Shown here: piece by piece, positions 11,720 to 24,520 of the stretch
Layout: every line of letters starts with the position of its first letter
Numbering within the stretch: position 1 is the stretch's first letter
Assembly (NCBI GenBank): GCA_036244855.1
Contig: BQKZ01002522.1
Coordinates: 8,194-72,193 of the forward strand
Length of the DNA: 64,000 nucleotides
Reading direction: 5' to 3'
From: Temnopleurus reevesii
Taxonomy: Eukaryota; Echinodermata; Echinoidea; Temnopleuroida; Temnopleuridae
The notes under the pieces: model-generated
Seen by the model: only the letters and a program-made list of their open reading frames with translations
Database searches by the model: none
What the model was told of the DNA's origin: nothing
Translations under genes and position numbers: made by a program

Positions 11720-14109
11720 ATTTTGGGCCGTAGAATGGTTAATGTATAAGCCAATATTTTTGTATTCAGATAGTTTCTAAAATGCGCGAAAATAAAACCA
11801 TCACAGAAATCTCAGCTCAGAAGGGAGTAGACCAGTCTATTTTTATAGATACATTTATCTCTGTTCATTGATTGGTTTAATGAATGTCACATGATTAAAA
11901 ATAAACCACCTATCTTAGTATCGAAGAACTATTTACGGATCCGTAAATGGTCTTTTGTACTATTTACGGATTCTGTCCTAATTCAAACACTAGATGGAGC
12001 TCTTCCCGGATACCTGGAAGAGCGAGCGATGAACTCTATGAGATGAACTCTGTGCACACAGAGTTTGACTATTCAAATTTGAGGACTTTTACCTTTTTGA
12101 CAGTAGGACTGTTCAAGTGTTATGGTGACTACCAAGTATCATCAAGTGGTAAGTTTGAAATCCAATATTTTATTTTTACAAATCCAGTATATAAAACAAA
12201 TATATACTGTGTTTGTTCAAGATTCTGGATTAAAACTATGGTTCCTTCATACTTTCATAACAGTATATACATGTATTTATATACTAATAACCAAAATTTA
12301 CCTTGTCAAGATACGAACTAGTTTGCCCAGCCATAACCAACATGTATCCAACACAAAAATATGTAAAATCACTTTTGCCCAATTCAAATCCAAATTTAAA
12401 TTCTTTATTAGAAGTACCAGTACATGCATTCGCCATGAGATTGAATTTCTTGCTGGCTTGCATGCAGCTATTGTCGCTAACATGTACCCAATTTCATTCA
12501 TTGGAAAGGAAAGGTGTTACGGATAATACCAGAGAAACAGAGCATGACATAGATAATTTAAACACTATGTAAGTCTTATTTCAAAAATGAAAGAGCATGC
12601 ATAGTGTGAAGTGAAAAATTGGTTGAAAAGATTAAGTTCCCGAAAAAGCACCATATGCTGGTATTGACCTCTTTTAGACGCACCCCCACCCGAAAAAAAA
12701 ATACAATGCATTTTCATAAACCATCCTTCCCTCACCTTCTGAAAATGGCCCATCTTATAATCTTTTTAAATTTTAACAATTACAGTAAAATTACAACCTA
12801 AAAAATTGAATTTGTGTCCCCACTACCAATAAGGGAGTTTAAGTAATTCACCATGGTGCAAACGCCCTCAACATAATAGCCAGTTTCGTAATGTATTTAA
12901 ATTTATTTACGCTTGCCCCAAGAAGAACTATGTATCAGAAATGTAGGGTACAATAGTCAGAATTCCATTTGCATGCATCAACGTTGCTAGGTTGGACAAA
13001 CACTGTAGCTTGACCAACCTAGCAAAAACCAATGCCAGCTATTTGGATTCCTGCTATATTAAAATACTATCATTTAACATCAAGTGAACGAATAGTTTGT
13101 CATTGTACGTTTGACAAAGAAGTGTGCATAGAATTTGAATGAATTACGATAGTGGTCTATTACATTTCACTATTAATTAAACCCCTGAGTTTCGGAACGA
13201 ACCATCCTACTTTTCAGTATCAACACATGGTACCCCAGCCAAATACCGTATCAAAATGAGGTCCACAAATACCAATACCACTGGTGCACTCCTCATCCTA
13301 CAGGCTTCATGCTAATAAACATTGTTTCTCTGTGATTACTTTCATGCAGAGAGCGGCGAGTGACAGAATTTTTGCACTGATGCCAACATTTTTGTGTGTA
13401 AACGCACATAAGTGGGGTACAGAGTAACAAATTTGGTCAAGTAGTGTAAACACAATCTTTTCTGACAAACCGGGATGTTTGTCAGTAGTCAACGAACAAA
13501 CGGAGATTCCCTAAATGGATCGAACCATTCATTCTAACCTGCATATTTCACTACAGTACAAGCATGAAAAGCAATTGCTGATTGTATATCTACAAGATAT
13601 TTCCAATTCGTTCAATTAGATTGGACAACTATATTATGTAACATTAAGTAACTAATGAACAACATACGAACATTACAATACATGCACATTTACACATTTT
13701 GTAAGCATGCTTCCAAGATACTAAAGTAAAAAATAATTTGTAGGCCTATATGCAAATTTGGGGCAGTGGAAACGTAAACTCAGTATATTGTCACAAAATG
13801 GATTTCAATGATATAATATAGCCATTTAAGTATAACAGAAGGTAATGATGAACAATATCACTAGTACAGCTCTAGCCTTTTGCTTTAATAGGGAAACTAT
13901 TGGTTCAGTTGTTTTTCCTTCATATTATGTTCAAATTACTATGATATAAACTTTATACTGTTTACCAAACCACCAGTAAATGACCGATGACTGAAACTCT
14001 CACTGAGTTTGGATTCTTTTGTATTTCTTGCTTTATTCAACTTCCTCAATATCAGGAGTAAAACCAGAGATTTATATGTGAAGTCTAAAAACACATTCTT
14101 ATACATTCA

Positions 14110-14112
14110 ATT

Positions 14113-14170
<58 letters not shown>

Positions 14171-14172
14171 TA
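14110..14172. repeat. (AAT)n microsatellite, 3' tail of a LINE fragment
   Basis: About 19 units of aat lie immediately on the 3' side of the minus-strand LINE remnant at 14296-14446. A tail of this type is also seen beside the LINE remnants at 29179 and 59386. Confidence 0.8.
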
Positions 14173-14295
14173 CTATACTTATAAAGCGCATATATCACAT
14201 ACAATGTCTCTATGCGCTGATTAAAGAGAAAAAGCAAAGAGAGGAACAATAGTTATTAAGTACATGTGTGCTCAGCAGAGAAATTAAAATTGAAC

Positions 14296-14446
14296 TCAGC
14301 ATTTGAAGGTTTTTTTAAATAAAAATGTATTTAGACGTGCCTTAAAATTGTCAGTGGTGTCTGAATTCTTGATATCATCTGGTAATTGATTCCAAAGTTC
14401 TGCTGCGGCTGCTTGGAAGGATCTAGATCCATAGAATTTTGTGTCG
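14296..14446 (-). pseudogene. Non-LTR retrotransposon (LINE) reverse-transcriptase C-terminus, fragment
   Basis: Translated on the minus strand, the segment reads TKFYGSRSFQAAAAELWNQL, then PDDIKNS…DNFKARLNTFLFKK, then a stop. This is the typical C-terminal motif of LINE reverse transcriptases (aliphatic-LWN-LP-I … FK-L-T-LF). No upstream catalytic domain is present, so it is a 5'-truncated remnant. The closest relative in the window is the plus-strand fragment at 29179. Confidence 0.75.
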
Positions 14447-15210
14447 ATTATTATTATTATTTGCAGTTATTCGAAGAGTACATGTACAGTAGTTTCATCT
14501 CGCTCCATGCATGACAACAAAAGAACACGTTTGCTTTTCGCTACTGCTCGGTTAACATTTGATGCTTTTCTAATAATTTCATAATTATTATTATTATTAT
14601 CATTATTTATTTGGCAAATTCAAAACAAAACAATGACAGTATATATAGGTAAAGTATACAAAGATAAAAGAACTAGGTAAATGAATTAAATAATGCATTT
14701 AATGCGGTTGCATACATGTACATCCTTACATAAATTATGCAACATAAATGTGGAACTTAGAACATGAAAGATAATAGTCATGTGGCTAGTGGATGATATA
14801 TGCAAGCACAGATCATTGGTTTTCTGTTTTGCAATTTGTGTAGTTTACATAATACAGACTCTACTATATCAGAAATTTTAAAGCCCACATACATAGCCAG
14901 CAAAAGGAGCCATAACATGAAATCAGTATCAGAGTGTAGACTCTGAATTGGGCACTCTACATTTGTTTTTAATTAGGATATATTTATAGAGGTACAAAAG
15001 ATCATCAGCAATCTGCTGTTTTACATCAATGTCCTGATAATACAATAAAATGACACAGATAGTAAGAACAATATAAGTAAAATGCAAAATAAATATAAAA
15101 TATACATGTACAGGGTGAAAACAAATACAAGGGGCAATTAGCCTCTTAACCTTAGAAATATCCCCTGTCAGCTTCAAAATATGATGGGAGCTACTTTCCA
15201 GGATAAAAAT

Positions 15211-15500
15211 GTCAAAAGAACCTAAACCACAGCCAAGATCGAATCTGTGCGAGCAGACTATATTAACAAAAGACTGTACAATGTATGAACATACATGTAT
15301 CTCTATGGTATGAATGAGGGTGATGGATACCACATGCAGTTTATTGCTATTGAAAGTCAAAAGAACCTAAACCACAGCCAAGATCGAATCTGCGCGAGCA
15401 GAGTATATTAACAAAAGACTGTGCAATGTATGAACATAGCTCTATGGTATGAATGAGGGTGATGGATACCACATGCAGTTTATTGCAATTGAAAGTGAAA
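15211..15500. repeat. Tandem duplication, ~145-bp unit
   Basis: 15211-15355 and 15356-15500 both begin gtcaaaagaacctaaaccac and stay near-identical through gaatgagggtgatggatacc, with a few substitutions and one small indel. Confidence 0.85.
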
Positions 15501-16197
15501 AACTGCCTAGTCATGGGCTCGAATTGATTAATCACAATGCGTGCTTGTATACATTGCACACTTGAGCAAGCAGACGGGATCATCACACTGCCCTGTACAA
15601 GGTGCAGTGTTTGTTTCCAAGATACAAACCTTCCAAGATGCTATTTGTTAATACATCCAGCTCTTGTGATGAGCTATTTTTAGATCAACCAAAGTCACCC
15701 AAATAAAAGAGAACAAAAAAAATTGTTTTGAATCTAAAATTGTTTAGTGTGATAATGCGAGATGATGTCACTATGTTGACTTCATTCTCCAAGAAGGTTC
15801 TGGAAAAGATGACTTGAAATAATTGTAATGGGATAGACTGCATGCAAGCATAGACCATCAGCTTTCGGTGCATGAATATGAAGAGCATGATATCGAGTTT
15901 GCAATATTAGACTACATGTACATGACAGACTGCAATGCTTCTTTCTCTGCAGAAATATGAATCATTGATTACAGACTCTTTACTATGCACTTAGGAAATT
16001 GAAAAATTAGGGTCTTTGATTGCAGACTAGTATTGGGATGTGGACATCGCGGACATACAACATTCCTTCTTGATAAAGTACCGCTACATGCACCATAGAA
16101 TACAATGTACATGTATATGTGGTCAAATACGCATGATAGATTGCATACCTGCCAACAAAAATCAGACTCGTCTCCAATTGAATGTCAATAGGTGGTA

Positions 16198-16375
16198 CAG
16201 TGGAACCTCGTTATAAAGAGGTCGGATATAGTGAGATGTATACCTGTTATAACAAGATGTTGTTTTAGTCCCAGCTCTAGAGTTCTTTGTTTTCTTACAC
16301 TGATATAGTGAGGAACCTGATATAACAAGGTAATTTTCATGGTCCCAAGGACCTCATTATAAAGAGGTTTCACTG
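16198..16375. repeat. pogo/Tc1-type MITE with TA target duplication
   Basis: CAGTGGAACCTCGTTATAAA at the left is inverted at the right (…TTATAAAGAGGTTTCACTG). TA flanks both ends (16196-16197 and 16376-16377). It is 178 bp and non-coding. Confidence 0.7.
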
Positions 16376-16989
16376 TATCAATATCTTTCGACACCTGTAG
16401 TTACTCAGAACACAGGAACACCTTTACAAAACCACCTGTCTCAAAAGACACCCTTTTGATAATGGATAGTGTAAATGACGAAAAAAAATGAACTGGAATT
16501 TATAGTGTTTCTGGTATACCTTTTTGCTTGTAAAAAAAAAAATGGTAAAATTAACCCTTTTTATGTCAGTACCCACAAAATGAATAACAGCTAGTGGATG
16601 AAATAAATTCCTCCCAGTAGACAGGTGCATGTCATAACTTTGTTCTGTATGTAATTATTAACTGATTACTTTTTATTTTTGTATCCCCCTATGAATCACA
16701 ATATGAGTAGAAACTTCTGAAGTCTGATTTTAGGTTGGCAGGTATGGTATTGTTATTCTTTCTCTCAGAAAATGATTGGTTCAGCAGTCCCCTACATGTT
16801 TCTCAATCCCCATGCATGCTGCGCAACAGTTAACATCTCTATACATGATGTACAGCAATGACAAGCGTTTTTAATTGGCAGATTTACTAACATACTAAAA
16901 TTTATGTGGGTTTCTTGCTAACAGATGCCGTCACGTTATATTAAAACAGTTGATAATAAAAAGACTACAATGCTTGAAATCAGTTTGCA

Positions 16990-17060
16990 AACATTACTTG
17001 TTGCTATGTCGGGCAAGCCTCGGGCAAGCTTTAGGGTTGTCAAGAACAACCTTCGCATTA
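16990..17060. repeat. GGCAAGCTT-family element end
   Basis: ttgctatgtcgggcaagcct and ctttagggttgtcaagaaca match the right end of the element at 9289-9930. The rest of the element may be lost in the gap that follows. Confidence 0.55.
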
Positions 17061-17320
17061 GAGGTATCTATTAGCAAACCCGCTTATTGTAAATGTGTGT
17101 GAAAGGTAATCACTGCAGATCCCAATGGACAATTGCTTCTACAACACTGTACCTTGTACCTTACATGTATATTGATAAATTGTTATCTGGTCAATTGTCA
17201 ATAGTCTGCAGAGTTTGCACAGAGTAAACCAGACTATTGGAGTTGGGAGGTGGGGTGGGGGTGTGGCCAGGGAGTGTCGTCTGGTGTTGTAGTGCTGGTG
17301 GTGTCATTATCAATTCTACA

Positions 17321-18076
17321 NNNNNNNNNNNNNNNNNNNNNNNNNNNNNNNNNNNNNNNNNNNNNNNNNNNNNNNNNNNNNNNNNNNNNNNNNNNNNNNN
17401 NNNNNNNNNNNNNNNNNNNNNNNNNNNNNNNNNNNNNNNNNNNNNNNNNNNNNNNNNNNNNNNNNNNNNNNNNNNNNNNNNNNNNNNNNNNNNNNNNNNN
17501 NNNNNNNNNNNNNNNNNNNNNNNNNNNNNNNNNNNNNNNNNNNNNNNNNNNNNNNNNNNNNNNNNNNNNNNNNNNNNNNNNNNNNNNNNNNNNNNNNNNN
17601 NNNNNNNNNNNNNNNNNNNNNNNNNNNNNNNNNNNNNNNNNNNNNNNNNNNNNNNNNNNNNNNNNNNNNNNNNNNNNNNNNNNNNNNNNNNNNNNNNNNN
17701 NNNNNNNNNNNNNNNNNNNNNNNNNNNNNNNNNNNNNNNNNNNNNNNNNNNNNNNNNNNNNNNNNNNNNNNNNNNNNNNNNNNNNNNNNNNNNNNNNNNN
17801 NNNNNNNNNNNNNNNNNNNNNNNNNNNNNNNNNNNNNNNNNNNNNNNNNNNNNNNNNNNNNNNNNNNNNNNNNNNNNNNNNNNNNNNNNNNNNNNNNNNN
17901 NNNNNNNNNNNNNNNNNNNNNNNNNNNNNNNNNNNNNNNNNNNNNNNNNNNNNNNNNNNNNNNNNNNNNNNNNNNNNNNNNNNNNNNNNNNNNNNNNNNN
18001 NNNNNNNNNNNNNNNNNNNNNNNNNNNNNNNNNNNNNNNNNNNNNNNNNNNNNNNNNNNNNNNNNNNNNNNNNNNN
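17321..18076. other. Assembly gap (756 n)
   Basis: A run of unknown bases. Any reading frame across it is meaningless. Confidence 1.
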
Positions 18077-19699
18077 AAAAGGAGCATTTTGGGGGAGCTG
18101 TAGGCTACATGTGTCTATTTCCTCATGAATATTTTGTCTTATATATTTAGAATGTTACCACTTCTTCACAAATTAATATATATTGTTTATTATTTTAGTC
18201 ATCTTATGCTCCGCTATAGGGTGTTATTTTATCATTTGTGTGCGCCTTGAGCACTAAATCTTAGCTGATTTGGGGCCTTTTAACCCATTGACTACTGGAT
18301 TCTGTAATTCCCATAGACTTTGTGTAAGCAAGGAAATTTTGAAATATCATTGTTGCCAATAAGCAACACGCCGTCCATGCAAGCTCGCAACCAGAAGTAA
18401 TGTCGATCATGACGCCCTGACTTTAAATACCTTGGGTTTCATGCAAATAGAAAAAATAAAGAAGGCAAAATTCTTATTCCATCCATCTGACTTCTATTTG
18501 TTGGAAATTCTGTCAACAATTCAGCTATGAATCTCTAATTCTTTCATATCTACCATGCATCAACATATACTTGCGCTTACATGTGCATCAACACTACGCG
18601 TAAAAGGACAACCTTAAGTTAAGTTAATGTCAGTTGGTTACAGGAGAAAGATAATCATCAAAGGGACATTATAAGAACGATCGGCATCTCCGTACTCGCT
18701 GCACACGCTGTTGCATGAAAATGGATATGAAAATGAGACTAAAGAAATCATATTTGTCCCTGGTCATATTCATAACTGCTAGGGGGAAGACTCTGTTAAT
18801 AATTGTGATTGATTGCTATATAATTGTTGCTGTTGTTTTTTTGTTTTACTGTGAACAGCATTTTATTCAAGTGTGCATACATGCATCATATATTTAATAA
18901 CTAAATTTGAAATTGAAGCTGTACAAATTAAATAATTATTTATGGTAGCTACTTATATGGCACACAGGTTCAACTATACGCTCCCAGGGGTAGTTAACAA
19001 AAACACACCCCCGGCGACAAAAATAATACTATCGATCTACTTTCAGGTCAACCTGCTAGCTGCTTTACAATGAAGGGGCCATTGCAATCATTACTCATTT
19101 ACTGCACATATAAAAATGACATAATCTCAACCATTGTGTAACATGTGATAAGAAAAATTAAAGCAAAAGGAAGTGAAAAGCAGAAGTACACCTCAACGAT
19201 CTACATGTATACCTTACCTAAGAAACTGTGATTTTCCAAATTATGTAGAAAAAGTGCCAAAGAGACACGAACCCCCAAAATTTATCCGTGAATATGAGCG
19301 ACACAAGCTCGACGAGCAGTTCGTTATTCGACCCTAGTCGTCTGCTTCTTGGTGCCTCGTAAGAGGCAGTAGCGGTCATGCACGTGCAAACTTTGCAATC
19401 GACCAATCAGAAACGTGGAAATTCCCCGAGCCCCTCGTGCCGCCCATTGCTAAGCCCAACGAGTCAATAACAATGACACAGGAGTTTTCGTTGAAAGAGG
19501 AAGTATAAAATAGATGCAAAGTTGTGATGACCAAGATAAAACGAAACCGGAGTTTAGTGAAAATATATATATAATAGAGCATTTTATTACGAATATGATA
19601 TGTTGCCAATTTTTACGGAGAGTGTTTTCTTTGCAGATGCACATTCACGTCGAAAGAAACAAAAGAATAAAAGTGCGAAAAAACAATTCTTCCTATATC

Positions 19700-19814
19700 T
19701 CTCTCATCTCTCTCTTTCTCTCTCTCTCTCTATCTCTCTCTCTCTCTCCTTCTCTGTTTGTTTATTTATTTGTCTTCCTTTTATCTCTCTCATCTCTCTC
19801 TCTCTTTCTTTCTT

Positions 19815-19856
<42 letters not shown>

Positions 19857-19945
19857 TCCCTATACTTACCTCCCTCTCTCCCTCGATCCCTCTCTCTCCC
19901 TCCCTTCTCCCTCTCTCCATCCCTTCTCCCTCTCTCCCTCCCGCT
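19700..19945. repeat. (TC)n / CTCTCT microsatellite tract
   Basis: About 240 bases of tct/ctc repeats with tttctttc interruptions. Long serine/leucine frames across it are by-products of the repeat. Confidence 0.9.
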
Positions 19946-20200
19946 CTTTTTGTTTATTTCTTTATCTTTTTGCTTGTCAGCCCAACGACTGGAAGTGTTT
20001 TTTCTTGTTTTGTTTTCTCTTGTTTGACATCTCTAAGTGGAATACAATATATACACACGATTTTCTTCTTTGTATTTGTTTATTAAACGAGCGGAATATA
20101 GGAGAATTTATTGTGGGTTTTTTTTTTTCGATTAAGAATCTGTAGACTATCTATACGAGTCTGCTCATTCATCTCCTAGGCTATCTGTAGGTTTTTCAAT

Positions 20201-21190
20201 CAGGGGTAAGCTCGCTATTCATAAGGACTGCTATTCATAAGGATCAATGACTCATAAGGACCGCTATTCATAACATGTAAACTGCTTTACCCGAAGGGTC
20301 GCTATTCATAAAGTGAAAAGAGGGTCACTATTCATACAGGCATAAGGACAATTATTCATAAGGATCGCTATTCATAATAGGAAAAGAGGGTCGCTATTCA
20401 TATACATAAGGATCGCTATTTACAATAACTCATAAGGGTCGACCGCTATACATAATTCAGAAAGAGGTTCGCTATCCATAATAACAAATAGGGGTCGTTA
20501 TTTATAAAGGTCGCTTTTCATAATGGGAGAAGAGGCGGTCTCTATTCATAATGGGAGAATAGGGTCGCTATTCATAAAGGCCATTGTTCATATAAGGGTC
20601 GATATTCATAATCGCAGAATTAAGAGGTTCGCTATTCATGATGGGGAAATAGGGTCGCTATTCATAATGGGGTAATAGGGTCGCTATTCATAATGGGGTA
20701 ATAGGGTCGCTATTCATAATGGGGAAATTGGTTCGCTATTCATAATGGGGAAATATAAGCTCACTATTGACCCTCTGCTTTTATTATATAACGACCCTCT
20801 TATTTGATTATGAATAGCGACCCTCTTCTTCTATCATGAATAGCGATCGACCCCATGTCAGCGAAAAAAACCTTATGAATAGTGACCTTTATGAATAGCG
20901 AACCTCTTTTTGTTTTATGAATAGCGACCCTAATTTTGTATTATGAATAGCGACCCTTTTTCTGTATTATGAATAGTGACCCTTATGAGTTATTATGAAT
21001 GGTGATCCTTATGAACAATGGCCCTTATAAATAGCGACCCTTATAAGTTATTATGAATAGCGGTCCTTATGAATAATTTTTCGTTATGAATAGCGGTCCT
21101 TATGAATAATTTTTCGTTATGAATAGCGGTCCTTATGAATAATTTTTCGTTATGAATAGCGGTCCTTATGAATAGCGAGCGGACCCCCTA
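20201..21190. mobile_element. 1-kb foldback element made of short tandem repeats
   Basis: The left half (20210-20770) is an array of the unit gggtcgctattcataa with spacers such as tggggaaata. The right half (20800-21180) carries the inverse unit ttatgaatagcgaccc. The two outer ends match in inverse (gctcgctattcataagga). Three copies of a 36-bp unit (…gcggtccttatgaataattt…) sit at 21055-21160. No coding capacity is seen. The layout resembles foldback transposons, including the TU elements reported from sea urchin, but identity is unproven. Confidence 0.7.
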
Positions 21191-21407
21191 TAATTAGCTT
21201 ACGATAGTTGGCCCCTGCATTTATGCTATTTTTGTTTATTATTCTAAGAAAAAATACACCTAGTACTTGTTTGTTTGTATAAGTTATAATTTTGTGAATT
21301 TGTACTTTTTTGTTGAATAGATGCAGAAAATTCTGCTAAAAAAGAGTATCATCAGAAGAGGACATGCATGGCGCGCAACCATAATTTTGAGACCCGGCGT
21401 GGAAGGT

Positions 21408-21441
<34 letters not shown>
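21408..21441. repeat. Poly-G tract (34 G)
   Basis: An uninterrupted run of about 34 G on the plus strand. The length is probably not exact in the assembly. Confidence 0.8.
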
Positions 21442-22057
21442 CTCGAGTGTTTTGCAAATTTGGGGCCCCGTGGTTGAGCTGGGCTGATCACAAGAAAAAA
21501 CAGAACAAAACAAGACAAAAATACAGGTCATCTACTTTGATGCGCCTCTCGGCGATTTTGGCGCCCTTTTTACCAAGAAAAAAATGTGTGTTACTAGCTC
21601 TACTAGTGCTACTATAGGGGGATCGAGGGGTTTGGGGGCTATTATATATCGCCCCAAAACCCCCCACCTTACGGTGCGCGCCGTACCCATAACATTAAAG
21701 CACTGTATGGATGGCAACAATTGGCAATTAATTATTTGGGCAGGAGCACACCCTCCCCCACTTGTTACGGGAGTGCAAATGCTTACCCCAAGCCCCACGA
21801 CCCGGGCCCCCACTTTTCAAATCGTTCTGCCTCCTGAAACGCGTATCTGTATGTGTATGGGGATGTCGATCTGTATGGGTTGGTGGGTTGTGAGAGAACC
21901 GTGGAAGAAAAATAGAACAAGAAGATCAACAAAAGTTTAGGGAAAGTGGAAATTGACGTTCAGTGGCGGCTTTTCTTTCTATTGTCCCTCTTCTATTTTG
22001 TACTAGAAATAGGCGGGTTTACTAATAGATGCAAATTATATGCATACCTCTAACACA

Positions 22058-22260
22058 AAGGTTGTTCTTGACAACTCGAAAGCTTGCCCGAGGCCTTAGT
22101 TGCCCGACATATCAACAAGTAATGTATGCAAACTGGATTCCAATTGTGGTCTTATTGTTATCAACTGGTCTATGGAATACCGCGTTAAACGCACATAAAG
22201 TTGAATATATAAGTAAACCCGCCTATTGTACCAAAATGCAGAGGGTATGTGGAAGTTGGT
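22058..22260. repeat. GGCAAGCTT-family element, inverse orientation
   Basis: aaaggttgttcttgacaact and aaagcttgcccgaggcctta match the 9289-9930 element end. A shared body follows (…ggattccaattgtggtctta…), also seen in the 24398 copy. Confidence 0.55.
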
Positions 22261-22696
22261 CACTTTTCTGAAGATAGGTAGGTCTAGGATATGATGGCGC
22301 TCTTCAATCTCTCCAGATTATACGCGCCAGATAGTCAGCTTTGTAAGTTTAGGCTTTGGCTAACATGAAAGCCCATCCGTCTAATATCCAAGATGGTGAC
22401 AAATTACAGGCATTAATTAGCCATGATTAAAATACCACCACCACATGTTAATAAGCGCATAATGGTAATAATAGCAATAGCAATTCATAGCATAAAATTG
22501 ATATTCATCAATTAACTTTTTAACAGCAAAAATGATTGTTTCAGATTGAGATACAAACAATAAACGACTGCGCCGTAGCAGATGAACAATTTATCTTGGA
22601 ACGGCTAGATATTATCTCAATTTCCTCTATTATACACAGCCATGGAGGTATATAGCCGTAACTCTATGAATACAGCCACTTATTCGATAGAACGAA

Positions 22697-23090
22697 TTAT
22701 TCAAAACGTTTTGTAGCATGTATGAACAGCAATAACTCTCGTGTATATCTTGGATCTATTAACAATTGCTTCATACTAGGATTTTGTAATTTTATACTTT
22801 GGAACAAAATATTTCTCTCTCTAACATAACTAGAACAATGTAAAATAAAATGTTCAATCGTTTCAGATACATTACATACTGGGCAGAGACCAGATACGTG
22901 TTGTTTGATTACAAAGAGATAATAATTTAGTTTGCATTTTCCAACTCTCAATTGCTGTAACAAACATTCCTCTTTCTGCGATACGTTTTTTCTATAAACT
23001 TCTGTAGTAACATTAGGATATAAAGAATACAAAAATCTACCATTTGCAGAATTATTTTCTTGTAATGAATCAATCGGGAGGAAGACAGTT
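22697..23090 (-). pseudogene. LINE reverse-transcriptase C-terminal fragment with Cys/His motif
   Basis: A minus-strand reading frame contains HVSGLCPVCNVSETIEHFIL followed by HCSSY. This is the CxxC…ETxxHFxxHC signature found after the reverse-transcriptase domain in many non-LTR retrotransposons. The frame extends upstream of its first ATG to about 23090 (…SLQENNSANGRFLYSLYPN…). No polymerase motifs are present, so this is a 5'-truncated, inactive copy. It differs from the LINE remnants at 14296 and 29179, which lack this Cys/His motif. Confidence 0.75.
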
Positions 23091-24397
23091 CATTATTACG
23101 CGTGTTTGGTAAATTAATGTCGATTTGTTTTATAAACTAAAACGCAAGATGGCGCCGTGCATTATTCAAGGTGCGAGTGAAAATGCACATATATTGAGCG
23201 GCATTGAACACACATAGAAGTTTGTTAATTTTTGTTTATTAGTGGAGTAGGCCTATAGTGATACTATAACACCTTCCTATATCGAGGTTGTTCCAGCACT
23301 TCCGCAAACGTTCTAATTTATAGATCTTGCATAATTTTGTAACGCCGAAATATATTATTCCAAACTCAAAGAAAAACACAATTTGTTTCATGTGATCATA
23401 GAATCGATAAAAACATAATGGTTCATATATAACAAGCGAGATAAACTGCTAATATCAAGTGCGCTCGAATGATATTTAAAAAATAAGTTAAGAGAATAAG
23501 AAGACAAAAGGAGCATATTTCATTTCCCCCTTTATTTGATGGTCGAGACGGCCGCTTCGCCGGGGATGATGGGTGGGGGCGGCATCAGCTGCACTTCACG
23601 GGGGCGAAATATGCTTTTAAAAAGTTTCCTGACAAGCAAGCTGCCGTGATAAAGCTTTTCCATTACATTGTGCCACTGAATTGACAAAACCTACTAGTTT
23701 TCAGTTTCCTTTTGCTTTATATCTTCTTTTTCTTTTCCAATATTCTACAGGGAGCCCTCTAGCTGTTGCATTAATTCCGTTCCTTATATCACACTACGGC
23801 TTGAAACAATTACTTCATGCAAAAAAAAATAACTTGCTGTGATTGAATATTGTAACAAGTTTTGGGGAAATATCGGACAGAAAATTGCAAATTAAGTTAC
23901 GAATATTTTAAAGACAAGTAAAAAATAATACAGACTGTTATATTTTTTCCGAATTGGCAACTTTAGATCACGTGACATGACTGATGTTCGCCATTTCTAT
24001 ACAGTCTATTGGTTATTATATGCCAATGCCTTTTCACCCCTTGTGTGTGTGTGTTTTTTTTAAATTATTTTAACCATCTCACTATTTGTTAATGAATTCG
24101 TATAGTTAAATGCACTGACACGGGGGCCGAGACTAATCTGAAATATTGCGCTGATTCTCACCCCTCCCCTTTCGGGAGCTGACAAGCAAGTAAAGGGCCA
24201 TCATCCCAAACTTGACGCCCCAGCTAGCATTTTTTTTAGCACCCACGGTGCGCGCATAGATTGTAAAGCTTCACAAATTAAGTCCTGTATGAGATATAAA
24301 CAACAAATTAAGATAAATGGATTCAAGTATGAATTAAGAAGTATAATTTTTATATAATTGCTATAATGAATAGTTTCAAAAATACAGCAGTGACGTC

Positions 24398-24520
24398 GGA
24401 GTTTGTCCTTGACGACTTGAAAGCTTGCCCGAGGCTTGCCCGACACAGCAACAATGAAGTAATGGATTCCAGGTAGTGCACTTTGAACTGACTGGTCTAA
24501 GGAATACCGTGACTATGGTC
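24398..24520. repeat. GGCAAGCTT-family element, third single-ended copy
   Basis: gtccttgacgacttgaaagc and ttgcccgaggcttgcccgac match the 9289 and 22058 elements, followed by a shared actgactggtctaaggaata segment. Confidence 0.55.

Noticed and set aside
15000..15586. Two related minus-strand frames of 143 and 79 codons
   Set aside because: They share sequence because of the 145-bp tandem duplication. The composition is AT-driven and no domain is recognisable.
17191..18128. Long reading frames of nearly 300 codons on both strands
   Set aside because: They consist mostly of unknown residues across the 756-base n gap.
19514..20145. Three overlapping 90-190-codon Ser/Leu/Phe-rich frames
   Set aside because: They are products of the (TC)n microsatellite: open in all frames, no splice or domain support.
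20201..21190. CRISPR array
   Set aside because: Repeats are contiguous, degenerate, inverted in the second half and lack unique spacers; the genome is eukaryotic.
21321..21617. 98-codon frame with a poly-Gly run
   Set aside because: The Gly run is the 34-G homopolymer and the flanks have no recognisable domain or splice context.
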